The notes: generated by a model from the sequence alone, not told the origin. A DNA stretch of 29,116 nucleotides from CAZCFB01 sp964511535 (GCA_964511535.1 CAZEFW010000123.1:1-29116), one strand, 5' to 3'; shown: positions 13,121 through 22,073, counted from the stretch's first letter. Made by a program: numbers and translations.

Positions 13121-14755
13121 ATGACGACCAAACAATCGACCCTGTTCAGCGAGCTGACCCGCTTCCTTGACCGTCCGGACCTGCCTGACGAGGCCAAGGA
13201 GCAGCTCAGCGCCATCGTCGCGCGCCTGCCCGTGGATGAGACGCCGCCGGTGGATCCCAGCGCCTTCGAGCAGGTCATGGAGCTCAACCCCTACGCCATG
13301 GCCATCCTGAGCCACGAGGGGAAGTGGGTGCGGGGGAACCGGGCCTTCGCGCGGCTGTTCGGGTCCATCCCGCCCGAGGGCTACAGCATCTTCGACGACC
13401 CCGTGGTCAAGAGCACAGGGTTGCAGGATCAGTACCTCGGGCTCAAGCAGGGCAAGACCTTGCAGGTGCCGGAGCTGTGGTACGACCCGCACGACTTCCT
13501 GCCCGACCGCCCCAGCTCGCCCTCGTGCATCAGCATCGTGATGTTCCCGCTCATGTCTCAGCAGGGCGAGCTGCAGCAGATCGTCGCCATGTACGAGAAC
13601 ATCACCGCCCGGAAGGTGGCCGAGGAGAACCTGGTGCGCTCCGAGCGCATGGCCGCCACTGGCACCCTGGCGGCGGGCGTGGCCCACGAGTTCAACAACA
13701 TCAACACGCGGGTGGTGGGCTTCGCCGAGGTGGGCCTCGCCTGTGAACCGGAGGGGTCGGCCCAGCGTGAGATCTTCGAGCGCATCATCGCCGCGGCTCG
13801 CCGGGCGCGGGAGATAACAGGAGACCTGCTCACCCACGCCGGCGCCCGACGCGCCGGGCCGGCGCCGCACCGCCTGGACCTGCTGGCGGCCAGCGCCGCG
13901 CAGATGATGGAGCATGAGCTGTCCAGCGCCGGGGTGACCTTCGAGCGCAGCCTGGAGCCGGTGCCGTTGTCGGCCCTGCCCGAGACCGAGATCAACCAGG
14001 TCGTGCTCAACCTGCTGATCAACGCCCGGCACGCCGTGATCGACGCGCCCGCCAGGGGGATCTCCCTGACCACCGGGCATAACGACGGTGAGGTCTGGCT
14101 GGAGGTGAGCGACACCGGGTGCGGGATCCCCGAGGAGGAGCTGAAGAAGATCTTCACCCCCTTCTACTCGACCAAGGGCGAGCACGCCGACGCGGGATCC
14201 AGCCAGGCAGGGGTCCCGGGCACCGGCCTCGGGCTGGCGGTGTGCCTCTCAATCGCCCGGAACCTCGGCGGTGACCTTACCGTCCAGAGCGTGGAGGGGG
14301 AGGGGAGCACCTTCACCCTGCGCCTCCCGCTGCGCGAGGCGCCCCCGGCCGCGCCGCAGCCTCCCGATCCGGAGCGCGCCCCGCTTGCCGGCAAGCGCAT
14401 CGCCGTGGTGGACGACGAGAAGGACCTGCGCTTCTTGCTCCGCGCGCAGCTGACCAGTGAGGAGTGCGAGGTCAGAGAGACGGACGACGGCGCCGAGGTG
14501 CTGAGGTGGGTTGAAGCAGGCGATGTCGACGCGGTGGTGGCGGACCTGATCATGCCCAGGATGAGCGGCGCCGAGCTGATGAACCACATCAGCCGGATGG
14601 CGCAGGGAGACCAGCCGGCCGTGCTCGTGCTCGCCGGGCTGCCCTCGAGGGTGACCTCGCGTGACACCGACGGGCTGCGCTCGGTGGATGTCCTGGGCAA
14701 GCCGTACCAGCGGCAGGAGCTCCTGGACGCCCTCTCACGCCTGCTCGCACGTTGA
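13121..14755 (+). CDS. Hybrid sensor histidine kinase (PAS-HisKA-HATPase-receiver)
   Basis: This 544-residue protein has no transmembrane segment, so it is a cytoplasmic sensor. A PAS domain spans about 50-165 (NPYAMAILSHEGKWVRGNRAFARLFG). The dimerisation domain carries the phospho-acceptor His189 in GVAHEFNNINTRVVG. The ATPase domain has the N box INQVVLNLLINARHAV (291-306), the G1 box DTGCGIPEEE and the G2 box GTGLGLAV. A C-terminal receiver (425-544) has Asp430/Asp431, phospho-acceptor Asp475 (VADLIMPRM) and Lys527 (LGKPY). The usual Thr/Ser after beta strand 4 is Ala505 (VLVLAG), which may weaken phosphorylation-driven switching. The start at 13121 is the first ATG consistent with the domain layout; the Shine-Dalgarno is poor, so the start is less certain. 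The FAD oxidoreductase gene follows 35 bases downstream. Confidence 0.93.
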   Translation: MTTKQSTLFSELTRFLDRPDLPDEAKEQLSAIVARLPVDETPPVDPSAFEQVMELNPYAMAILSHEGKWVRGNRAFARLFGSIPPEGYSIFDDPVVKSTGLQDQYLGLKQGKTLQVPELWYDPHDFLPDRPSSPSCISIVMFPLMSQQGELQQIVAMYENITARKVAEENLVRSERMAATGTLAAGVAHEFNNINTRVVGFAEVGLACEPEGSAQREIFERIIAAARRAREITGDLLTHAGARRAGPAPHRLDLLAASAAQMMEHELSSAGVTFERSLEPVPLSALPETEINQVVLNLLINARHAVIDAPARGISLTTGHNDGEVWLEVSDTGCGIPEEELKKIFTPFYSTKGEHADAGSSQAGVPGTGLGLAVCLSIARNLGGDLTVQSVEGEGSTFTLRLPLREAPPAAPQPPDPERAPLAGKRIAVVDDEKDLRFLLRAQLTSEECEVRETDDGAEVLRWVEAGDVDAVVADLIMPRMSGAELMNHISRMAQGDQPAVLVLAGLPSRVTSRDTDGLRSVDVLGKPYQRQELLDALSRLLAR

Positions 14756-14790
14756 CCGCGCCACCGGTTTGCTGGTAGCAACTCACCCCC

Positions 14791-16125
14791 ATGGCACCTC
14801 GATTCTGTACTCCGGAGCAGCACCGCAGGAAGGTCGACCGCGTCCAGGCCCAGCTGAGGGCCTGGCCCGCCGGCCGCCCCCTGTCGCTGCAGAAGCGCAC
14901 CCCGAGCCACCAGGTCCCCAAGCCGGGCGACCTGAAGTACCGGGACCACAAGCTGGACCTTTCAGACCTGGACGCCGTGATCCAGATCGACCCGGAGGCC
15001 CGCACATGCACGGCAGAGCCGGGCGTCCCGTTCGTGGATCTGGTGGCGGCCACGCTGCCGTACGGCCTGGTGCCGTACGTCGTGCCGGAGCTGGAGACCA
15101 TCACCATCGGCGGCGCGGTCTCGGGCTGCTCCATCGAGTCGATGTCCTTCGAGGTGGGCGGGTTTCACGACAACTGCCTCTCCTACGAGCTGCTCAGCGG
15201 CCAGGGGGAGCTGCTGCGCTGCGGGCCCCACGACGAGGACCCGCTGCTGTTCGGCATGCTGCACGGCTCCTTCGGCACCCTGGGCATCTTGACCGAGCTG
15301 ACCTTCCGCCTCTGCCCGGCGGCGCCGTTCGTGCGGGTGGAATACGAGCGGCACACCACCGCCGCCTCGTACATGGCCTCCATCGCGGCCCACGCCCGTG
15401 ACCGGGACATGGACTTCATGGACGGCATCATCCATGGCCCGGAGCTGTACATCCTCTCCCTCGGGACATTCCAACAGCGCGCGCCGTACACCCACCGCTA
15501 CGACTGGGTCACCCCGTACTACCAGACCACGGCGCGTCGCCAGGAGGACTGGTTCAAGACCCCGGACTATTTCTTTCGCTACAACCGCGGGGTCACCACC
15601 GCGCGGCCGAAGTCATTTCTGGGCCGCCTGCTGCTGGGGCGGCTCATCGACTCCAACGTGATGATGAACCTCGCGGACCGCTTCAACGGCCTGATGACCC
15701 AGGAGCGCGTGGGCGTGACGGTGGACCTGTTCGTCCCCCACTCGCGCTGCGAGGCGTTCATCGGCTGGTACTGGGAGACCTTCGGCCCCCACCCGCTGTG
15801 GTGCGTGCCGTACCGCCCGGCCGCGCCGTACCCCTGGATCAGCGACGCCTACCACCACCGGGTCAGCGACGAGCTGTATGTGGACCTGGCGATCTACGGC
15901 TTCTCCCCGCGCGACGGGCGCAACTACTACCGCCTGCTGGAGGAGAAGCTGCACGAGCTGGCCGGGATCAAGACCCTCATCGCGCCCAACTACTACAGCG
16001 AGGAGCTGTTCTGGCAGGTGTTCAACCGGGACAACCACTTCGCCGTCAAGGCGCGCACTGATCCGGAGGGGCGGTTCCGGGACCTTTACACCAAGACCTG
16101 CCGCGCGGCGCGGGGGTTGCACTAA
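14791..16125 (+). CDS. FAD-linked oxidoreductase of the DHCR24 / DWARF1 family
   Basis: This 444-residue protein is co-linear with 24-dehydrocholesterol reductase. The FAD-binding region reads YGLVPYVVPELETITIGG (91-108) then SGCSIESMSFEVGGFHDNCLSYELL. The glycine motif is GSFGTLGILTEL (159-170). The C-terminal part has ELYVDLAIYGF, NYYSEELFWQVFNRD and LYTKTCRAARG, which match the human enzyme's ELYIDIGAYG, REEFWEMFD and VYDKICKAA as I recall it. The human protein (516 residues) has an N-terminal membrane anchor that is absent here. DHCR24 reduces the C24-25 double bond of sterol side chains; bacterial homologues may act on other isoprenoid or lipid substrates. No Shine-Dalgarno precedes the ATG; TAGCAA at 14776-14781 may be a -10 box. 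It may otherwise be co-transcribed with the kinase. Confidence 0.9.
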   Translation: MAPRFCTPEQHRRKVDRVQAQLRAWPAGRPLSLQKRTPSHQVPKPGDLKYRDHKLDLSDLDAVIQIDPEARTCTAEPGVPFVDLVAATLPYGLVPYVVPELETITIGGAVSGCSIESMSFEVGGFHDNCLSYELLSGQGELLRCGPHDEDPLLFGMLHGSFGTLGILTELTFRLCPAAPFVRVEYERHTTAASYMASIAAHARDRDMDFMDGIIHGPELYILSLGTFQQRAPYTHRYDWVTPYYQTTARRQEDWFKTPDYFFRYNRGVTTARPKSFLGRLLLGRLIDSNVMMNLADRFNGLMTQERVGVTVDLFVPHSRCEAFIGWYWETFGPHPLWCVPYRPAAPYPWISDAYHHRVSDELYVDLAIYGFSPRDGRNYYRLLEEKLHELAGIKTLIAPNYYSEELFWQVFNRDNHFAVKARTDPEGRFRDLYTKTCRAARGLH

Positions 16126-16128
16126 CCC

Positions 16129-16158
16129 GTCACGCCCAACACCGTCAGGCCCAACACC
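16129..16158. repeat. 15-base tandem duplication between convergent genes
   Basis: Two copies of a 15-base unit, GTCACGCCCAACACC and GTCAGGCCCAACACC, differ at one base and fill the 34-base gap between the convergent DHCR24-like and DUF938 genes. A third unit begins (GTTACG) at the stop codon of the DUF938 gene. It may be slippage sequence; no terminator hairpin is evident. Confidence 0.8.
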
Positions 16159-16159
16159 G

Positions 16160-16756
16160 TTACGTCCGCCGGAGGATCAGCGACAGGTTGTTGGCCGGCA
16201 TCTGCACGGTCTCGCCGAGGGCCAGGCCGCGCAGCTCGGCCTCGGCCGCCACCTGGCTGACGTCCCGCAGGCCCCAGGCGGGATCGCGGGCCCGCAGAGA
16301 CGCGTCGAACTGCTCGTTGCTGGGCGCGGTGAAGCGCCCGTCGACGTTGAACGGACCGTACAGGTAGAGCAGCCCCCCCGGCGGCAGCAGCCGCGCGGCC
16401 CCGCGCAACAGCCCGCGTGTGCAGTCCCAGGGGGAGATGTGGATCATGTTGACGCAGAGCACGGCGTCGACCCCTCCCTGCACGGGCCAGGGCTCCAGCA
16501 CGTCCAGCCGTAGCGGCGGGAGCAGGTTGGCCAGCTCGGCATCCTGCTGCCAGGCGAGGATGCTCTCCAGGGCGCGGGGGTCTTGATCCGTGGGCTGCCA
16601 GGTCAGCCGCGGGAACCTGCGGGCGAAGGCGATGGCGTGCTCGCCGCTGCCGCTGGCCACCTCGAGCACCTGGCCCGCCGGGGGCAGCTGGCTGGCCAGC
16701 ACATCGCCGATGGGCGCGCAGTTTCGCTGCGCGGATGGATAGGTCAGCCCGGGCAT
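16160..16756 (-). CDS. DUF938 family SAM-dependent methyltransferase
   Basis: This 198-residue cytoplasmic protein starts MPGLTYPSAQRNCAPI. The SAM-binding motif VLEVASGSGEHAIAFA (30-45) is followed by WQPTDQDP and by DAVLCVNMIHISPW, a motif characteristic of the DUF938 family. GPFNVDGRFTAPSNEQFDASLRARDP and the ending MPANNLSLILRR also fit that family over its full length. The substrate is unknown. The start was chosen because family members begin just before YPSA; an overlapping ATG seven bases upstream is in another frame. No Shine-Dalgarno is present and a TACCTT box lies seven bases upstream. It is divergent from the large repeat-protein gene across 106 bases. Confidence 0.93.
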   Translation of the reverse strand: MPGLTYPSAQRNCAPIGDVLASQLPPAGQVLEVASGSGEHAIAFARRFPRLTWQPTDQDPRALESILAWQQDAELANLLPPLRLDVLEPWPVQGGVDAVLCVNMIHISPWDCTRGLLRGAARLLPPGGLLYLYGPFNVDGRFTAPSNEQFDASLRARDPAWGLRDVSQVAAEAELRGLALGETVQMPANNLSLILRRT

Positions 16757-16763
16757 GGGCCAT

Positions 16764-16769
16764 AAGGTA
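16764..16769 (-). promoter_or_regulatory. TANNNT -10 box, leaderless start candidate
   Basis: TACCTT on the minus strand ends seven bases before the ATG at 16756, predicting a transcript start within a base of the start codon. There is no Shine-Dalgarno and no clear -35. Confidence 0.35.
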
Positions 16770-16848
16770 GCGCGGCTCGGGCCTCTCCGCCCGCCCCGGG
16801 CGGCGCGGTCGCAGACGGCAGGAGCTATTGGGCCGGACCCTGTTGCAG

Positions 16849-16854
16849 TATGCT
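16849..16854 (+). promoter_or_regulatory. TANNNT -10 box, leaderless start candidate
   Basis: TATGCT ends eight bases before the ATG at 16863, predicting a leader of about two bases. No Shine-Dalgarno is present; an upstream TTGGGC is only weakly like a -35. Confidence 0.4.
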
Positions 16855-16862
16855 CTGGCTCA

Positions 16863-19587
16863 ATGAAGCGCAACGGGTTCATCCTGGCCGGCCTGCTCCT
16901 GCTGCTGGCGGCGGGCGCGTCCTGGCTGTGGAGCAGCCGGGGCCCTGCGGGGGAGCAGGCAGGGAGCGGGGAAGCCGGCGCGCCGGCGCTGCCCCGCGGC
17001 GTGCAGCCGCGCACGCCGGCGCTGCCCCTGAGCCGGGACGTCTCTCACGCGGCGGATCCAGCGGGCGGCATGCGCCTGGAAGGGCTGGTGCTCGACGGGG
17101 ATAACCTGCCGGCGGGCGGCGCCATGGTGGCCATCGACGCCCACCCGCCGCGCAGCCTGACCGCGGAGCAGGACGGCTCCTTCTCCTTCGACCGCCTGGG
17201 CGCGAGGGTCTACCGCATCATGGCGCGCAAGGGGGCGCAGGTGGCGGGCCCCCTGTCCTGGCGCCTGTCCGGCACCTCGGAACCGGTGCTGCTCAGGCTC
17301 CGGCCGGGCGCCAGGCTGGAGGTCACCGTGGCCGGGCTGGTGGACCGGCGCCCGATCCCCGGCGCAGAGGTGAGCCTGGAGACCCTCACCAGCCTGCGCG
17401 CCACGGCCGGGGCGCAAGGCAAGGCCCGGCTCGACGGGCTCGGCCCGGGGCGCTACCAGGTCATCGCGCGGGCGACGGGCCACGCGCCGGCCACCCGATG
17501 GGTGGACCTGGCCCCCGCTCCGGACCTGACCCGGGAGACCTTCTTGCTGGCCCGCGGGGCGCCGGTGACGGGCAAGGTGGTGGATCAGGCGGGCGCGGGG
17601 ATCAAGGCCGCCAGGGTCGAGGCGAAGGTGGACCACTACCAGGCCACCGGCGCCTCCGTGGTCACGGGCCAGGGCGGCCGCTTCAACATCCCGGCCCTTG
17701 GCGCGGGGACATACAACCTGGTGGCCACCCACCCGCTCATGGGGCCGGCAGCCTCTCGCCCGGTCACCGTGGACGGCGAGACGCCTCGCGCGGGGGTGGT
17801 GATCACGCTGAGCGCCGGAGGCGTGGTCTCGGGCCGGGTGCTGCACGGCAGCGGCGAGGCCGCGGGCGGAGCCACGGTGCACCTGGCGTCGCGCTGGTAC
17901 TGGCAGGGCAGGGGGATCCCGCGGCGGCAGGTGGTGTGCGACGACCGGGGCCGGTTCCGCGTGGGGGGGTTGCCGCGCCAGGAGCTGAGCCTGGCCGCCG
18001 TGCACCCGCGGGCGGCCTCCTCCGAGGTGCGGGTGGACCTGACCCGGCAGCGGGAGGCGCGGGTGGAGCTCACCCTCGACCGCGACCTGACCATCACCGG
18101 CGAGGTGGTGGATCCGTCGGGCGAGCCGGTGGAGCAGCTGCAGGTCACGGCCATGTCCACCCGCCGGGCCTTCAGCCCGGTGGCGCGCAGCGTCAGGGCC
18201 AGCGCCTTCACCGACGGGGGGGGCAGGTTCGAGCTGCGCGGGCTGAAGCAGGGCGGTTACCGCCTGCGGGCGCACCCCCCGGGCATGAGCCACTACCACG
18301 CGGACGCGTCGAAGGTGGTCCAAGGCGGGGCACGCGATGTCCGGCTGGTGTTCGCGGGCACCGGCAGCATCAAGGGCAAGGTCCAGTTCGCCGACGGCAG
18401 CGCGCCCGCCCTGTTCTGGGTGGACCCGGCCCGGGGGGCCCCCCCCCCGCCGCACCCCCCCCACCCCCCCCCCNNNNNNNNNNGGGGGGCCCGGGCCGGG
18501 GGGCCGCGGTGGGGGGCGGGGGGGGGGCGGGGGCCGCTTCGTGCTGCAGCAGCTGCCGGCGGGGACGCAGTCGGTGCGCATCAACGGGCCCGACTTCCAG
18601 CTCAGGCGCCTGGACGGCCTGAAGGTCACCCCCGGCGAGGCCCTGGACCTGGGCCTGATCACCGTGCAAGGAGGGCGCGCGGTCCGGGGACGGGTGAAGG
18701 ACGCGCGCGGCGCACCAGTGGCCCAGGCGCTGGTCCTGCTCGACAGTTCGGTGTACGGGCGCGGCGACTGGATCGCATCGTTCACCGACGGGCAGACGCC
18801 CTGGGAGAAGAAGGCGCACACGGATCAACATGGGGCCTTCAGCTTCGCCGGGGTCGGCCAGAAGGCCATGCTGCTCGGGGCCGAGCACCCGCGCGGTGGG
18901 CGGGCCACCTTCCAGCGCATCCCGGCCGGCGCCGATGACGTGACCGTGGAGATCACGCTGCGACAGGTGGCCAGCCTGGAGGGCCTGGTGCGGCGGCAGG
19001 GTGCGCCAGCGGTGGCCGACATCACCCTGACCCCCCAGGGCGAGGGCGGAGCGAACCGCGTCCGGCTGAGCCAGACCAGCGGCGCCGACGGGTTCTACCG
19101 GTTCGCGCGCCTGGTGCCGGGGCGCTACCAGCTGGTGGCGCGACGCAAGACGCTGTTCAACCAGCGCACCCGCAAGCTCGAGCGCGCGGTGGAGATCCCC
19201 GCGCGAGGGCGCCGCCTGGACGTCGACCTGCCGTCGGGGCCGAGCCTGCGGGTCCTGCTCCGGCGCGGTGAGGAGCAGAAAGCCGCGGTGCACCTCTGCC
19301 CCGGCGAGGCGCAGGTCACCACCATGCGCGCCCTGGACCGGATGCAGAAATCGGGCGCGCTTCGCTGTGAACACACCTTCCTCACCAGCGGCATGGATCG
19401 CTCCACCTTCCACGACCTGGCGCCGGGCCCGTACTCGGTCTGTGTGTGGGTCATCCCGAGCCGCCACGCGCCAGCACCCCGGGGTTCGCGAGATACCTGG
19501 TGTCAGCGCGTGAAGGTCGCGGCCTCGCCGGCAGCGCAGTCCATGAGCCTCACGGCCCTGCCCGGCGGCGAACCGGGCGCGAGGTGA
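16863..19587 (+). CDS. Large anchored protein of carboxypeptidase-regulatory-like repeats, broken by an assembly gap
   Basis: An N-terminal hydrophobic segment (residues 4-23, basic before it) serves as signal anchor or uncleaved signal. About nine beta-sandwich repeats of the carboxypeptidase-regulatory-like type follow. Each has the form GxVxDxxGxPhxGAxV ... T-D-xGxFxhxGLxxGxYxLxAxHP; examples are PVTGKVVDQAGAGI, TITGEVVDPSGEPV and AVRGRVKDARGAPV. Such proteins are extracytoplasmic and bind carbohydrates or proteins; no enzyme domain is visible. The reading frame is continuous to about 18440, then corrupted G/C homopolymers and ten Ns interrupt the sixth repeat. It resumes one frame over at about 18530 (GRFVLQQLPAG), so the frame change is an assembly artefact. 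About 900 residues are visible. The RCC1-like gene lies 35 bases downstream on the same strand. Confidence 0.85.
18474..18483. other. Assembly gap (10 Ns) with unreliable homopolymer edges
   Basis: Ten Ns are flanked by runs of C (about 18434-18473) and G (about 18484-18530) that encode poly-Pro/poly-Gly nonsense within an otherwise well-formed repeat protein. The true length and sequence here are unknown, and these flanks should not be used for protein inference. Confidence 0.97.
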
Positions 19588-19610
19588 TCAGGCGGCCCAC
19601 GATTCTGGGC

Positions 19611-19616
19611 TACCAT
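19611..19616 (+). promoter_or_regulatory. TANNNT -10 box, leaderless start candidate
   Basis: TACCAT ends six bases before the ATG at 19623, placing the predicted start on the A of the start codon. There is no Shine-Dalgarno. It lies in a 35-base spacer after a same-strand gene, so read-through is also possible. Confidence 0.35.
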
Positions 19617-19622
19617 GGGCCC

Positions 19623-20582
19623 ATGCTCCGATCCCATATCATCATGGTCGTCTCCCTGTGCCTCGCGGCCTGCGCCGCGCCGAAGCCCCCGCCGGCCGCA
19701 CCGGCGAAGAAGCAGAGCCCGCCCGCCGGCCCGCTGGCCGTGAGCGCTGGCTACATGCACCGGTGCACCCTGGCGCGCTCGGGCGAGGCCACCTGCGAGG
19801 GCGACGACGCCGTGGACCAGTGCCGTGTCCCCGACGGGGTGAAGCTGGCCAGCGTGAGCGCGGGGCTGTACCACACCTGCGGCCTCGACCGCGCCGGCGC
19901 GGCCCACTGCTGGGGCTCTGACCGGGGGCCCTACAAGCGGTCCGTGCGTACCCTCCCGCCGCCGCCGGCGGGTCGCCGCTTCCGGGTCGTCGCGGCGGGC
20001 GACGAGATGTCCTGCGGCCTCGACCTGCAGGGCAAGCTCAGCTGCTGGGGCGTCAAGCAGTGGGACCTGCCCGGCGGCAGCTACGTCCACCTCGCCCTGG
20101 GCTACTCCCACGGCTGCGTGCTGGACGCGCAGGGGCGGATGACCTGCTTCGGCGGCCTCGAGCACCGCGAGGAGAGCTACCCGTGCCAGGAGATGGAGGA
20201 TGTGCCCGAGGGTACCTGCAAGCCGGACGAAAAGATCCCGCGCTCCTGGACCGAGCCCGACGCGGCGGCGAGGTACCGGATGGTGGCCGCCGGCGCGAAC
20301 CACACCTGCGCCGTGCTCTCCTCGGGGGCGGTGCGTTGCTGGGGCGCGGACGGCTGGGGCGACGGCAACAGCGTCTGGGCCGGCCAGACCCGGGTGCCGC
20401 CCGGGCTGGCGCCGGTGTTGGCGGTGACCGCGGGCGGCGGGCACTCCTGCGCGCTGCACCGGGACGGCCAGGTCACCTGCTGGGGGGACGTGGCATCGCC
20501 TTCGGGGAAGTTTCGCGCCATCGACAGCGGCGCCATGAAGGCGTGCGGCATCCGGCGGTCCGGCGAGGTGGAGTGCTGGTGA
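19623..20582 (+). CDS. RCC1-repeat beta-propeller lipoprotein
   Basis: This 319-residue lipoprotein has a short signal peptide with lipobox LAAC (Cys17) and a Pro/Ala-rich linker. It then has seven repeats of the RCC1 type with the pattern SAGxxHTCxLxxxGxxxCWG: RCTLARSGEATCEG, HTCGLDRAGAAHCWG, SCGLDLQGKLSCWG, HGCVLDAQGRMTCFG, HTCAVLSSGAVRCWG, HSCALHRDGQVTCWG and KACGIRRSGEVECW. Seven repeats fit one closed seven-bladed propeller, ending exactly at the stop codon. Paired cysteines in every repeat suggest one disulfide per blade, consistent with an extracytoplasmic location. Function is unknown; a surface binding role is likely. The start at 19623 gives a proper signal peptide, whereas the longer frame from 19446 overlaps the upstream gene. 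Confidence 0.9.
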   Translation: MLRSHIIMVVSLCLAACAAPKPPPAAPAKKQSPPAGPLAVSAGYMHRCTLARSGEATCEGDDAVDQCRVPDGVKLASVSAGLYHTCGLDRAGAAHCWGSDRGPYKRSVRTLPPPPAGRRFRVVAAGDEMSCGLDLQGKLSCWGVKQWDLPGGSYVHLALGYSHGCVLDAQGRMTCFGGLEHREESYPCQEMEDVPEGTCKPDEKIPRSWTEPDAAARYRMVAAGANHTCAVLSSGAVRCWGADGWGDGNSVWAGQTRVPPGLAPVLAVTAGGGHSCALHRDGQVTCWGDVASPSGKFRAIDSGAMKACGIRRSGEVECW

Positions 20583-20604
20583 TCCACCTGGCCCGACGGT
20601 GAGG

Positions 20605-22038
20605 TCAACCCCGGCGGCGCGCCAGCAGGAGCAGCCCGAGCAGGGACAGGACCGGGGGCAACGGGCCGAACCCGGCCTGGCCCCCCACCGCGCACCCCTC
20701 GCCCAGGGATGAGAAGGGGACGCCGGCGTCAGGCGCCCCGGCCGGCCCGCCGTCGCGGCCGGAGCTGGACCCGCCCCGATCAGCGGCCGGCTTGCCGGGC
20801 AGGTCGGGCGCGGGCGCCCCCCGGTCAGGCGAGCCGCCGTCCATCTTGGAGCCGCCGCACCCCTCGTCCACCTTGCCGTCGCAGTCATTGTCCACCGAGT
20901 CTCCGCACGCCTCCGGAGCCAGCACGTCCAGCTCGGCCATGTGGCGCAGCTCGCCGCCGTTCTGGCTCTGGTAACTCTTCTTGTTCAGGGTCGGCTTGGC
21001 CCCGTAGCTCGCCTTGGCGTAGTGGTCCTTGACCTTGGCGACCCAGGCGCGCACCGCGGGGTGGCCGGTCTGGCCCAGGCTGCCCTTGAGCGCCTTGACC
21101 GACAGCTTGACCCGCTTGGTCTCGCCGATGGAGAACGCCCCGAGCCACAGCGAGAAGCTGGCGCCCGGGTTGGCGTGGGGGATCTTCTGCAGGCCGTCGG
21201 TGTCGTTGAGCTTGAAGCTGCCCGCCGGCTGGCCGTGATCGCTGTAGATGTTCCAGCGCGCGATGGACAGGTGGCTCAGCACGCGCTGGATGCCCACCTC
21301 CACGTCCTTGGCCACGGCCGTGCCCTTGTTCTTGACGTCCACGTCCACGATCACCGTCTGCCCGGCCCACAGGTCGAAGACCTTGGCGCTACTGGCGGTG
21401 GTGCACAGGTCCCGCGCCTGTGCCGAGATGGTGCGAACAGCCAGCGAGATGTTCATGTTCGGGTGGGTCGGCTTGCCGCAGGGGCCGCCCCCCGGGCCGC
21501 CGCCCCACCACTCCCAGTGCCACGGCTCGCTCGGCACGGTGCGCTTCCAGCCGTAAGTCGCGGCGCTGGCCTGCAGCCAGGTGTAGACCCCCGCGGCCGA
21601 GGTGTTCAGGTCCACGGCGTGGCCGCTCTGGTGGTTGCTGTAGCCCGGCTTGGCCGCCAGGTTGCAGTTATTGCAGTTGCAGTTCTTGTAGCAGTTGTAG
21701 AGGTAGGTCTGCTGGGCCATGGTGCGGAACCCGCTGACCACCTTGAGGTTCACGCCCTTCTTGGCCGCCGCCTGGGCCATGACGTAGTAGGCGTTGGCGC
21801 TCTGCACCTCCATCTTCTTGCCGTCCACGGTGACCACCTTGATCGGGAACGACTTGCCCGACTTGTAGCCCGTGTCGCTGGACTCGGTGCAGTCGATGGT
21901 GCTCAGGCCGCGGGACACCTCGCCGATGTCCCCGGCGGGCGCCTCCTCCGCGGGCGAAAGCGCGCCGCAGCCGGCCTGGGCCAGCAGGACGACCAGGGCC
22001 ACGGACAGCGACAGGTGGGTTCGGTGCAGGGCGCTCAT
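20605..22038 (-). CDS. M15-type D,D-carboxypeptidase-like protein with MYXO-CTERM signal
   Basis: This 477-residue protein has an N-terminal signal peptide with a possible lipobox (QAGC, Cys24). Residues 75-180 are a VanY/M15B peptidase domain with VVSGFRTMAQQ (100-110), SNHQSGHAVD (His136 and Asp143) and EPWHWEW (His174). These are the expected zinc ligands of D-alanyl-D-alanine carboxypeptidases, which trim peptidoglycan stem peptides. Residues about 195-365 look like an Ig-like CARDB-type domain (VDVDVKNKGTAVAKDVEVGI). CGDSVDNDCDGKVDEGC is the Asp-rich metal-binding motif common in this phylum. An Asp/Pro/Gly stalk leads to the C-terminal GCAVGG, hydrophobic segment and ARRRG, a MYXO-CTERM sorting signal. 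GGAGAG precedes the start. The SBBP-type propeller gene lies 35 bases upstream on the same strand and may be in one operon. Confidence 0.9.
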   Translation of the reverse strand: MSALHRTHLSLSVALVVLLAQAGCGALSPAEEAPAGDIGEVSRGLSTIDCTESSDTGYKSGKSFPIKVVTVDGKKMEVQSANAYYVMAQAAAKKGVNLKVVSGFRTMAQQTYLYNCYKNCNCNNCNLAAKPGYSNHQSGHAVDLNTSAAGVYTWLQASAATYGWKRTVPSEPWHWEWWGGGPGGGPCGKPTHPNMNISLAVRTISAQARDLCTTASSAKVFDLWAGQTVIVDVDVKNKGTAVAKDVEVGIQRVLSHLSIARWNIYSDHGQPAGSFKLNDTDGLQKIPHANPGASFSLWLGAFSIGETKRVKLSVKALKGSLGQTGHPAVRAWVAKVKDHYAKASYGAKPTLNKKSYQSQNGGELRHMAELDVLAPEACGDSVDNDCDGKVDEGCGGSKMDGGSPDRGAPAPDLPGKPAADRGGSSSGRDGGPAGAPDAGVPFSSLGEGCAVGGQAGFGPLPPVLSLLGLLLLARRRG

Positions 22039-22073
22039 CTGCTCTCCATCAAGCGAGGCTGCTGCCAGGGACT

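Noticed and set aside
16122..16763. An alternative 213-codon minus-strand frame over the DUF938 gene
   Set aside because: The 198-residue frame carries the methyltransferase motifs; the other frame gives Arg/Ala-rich nonsense.
16860..18821. A 653-codon minus-strand frame opposite the repeat protein
   Set aside because: It reads straight through the N gap and is antisense to well-formed carboxypeptidase-regulatory-like repeats.
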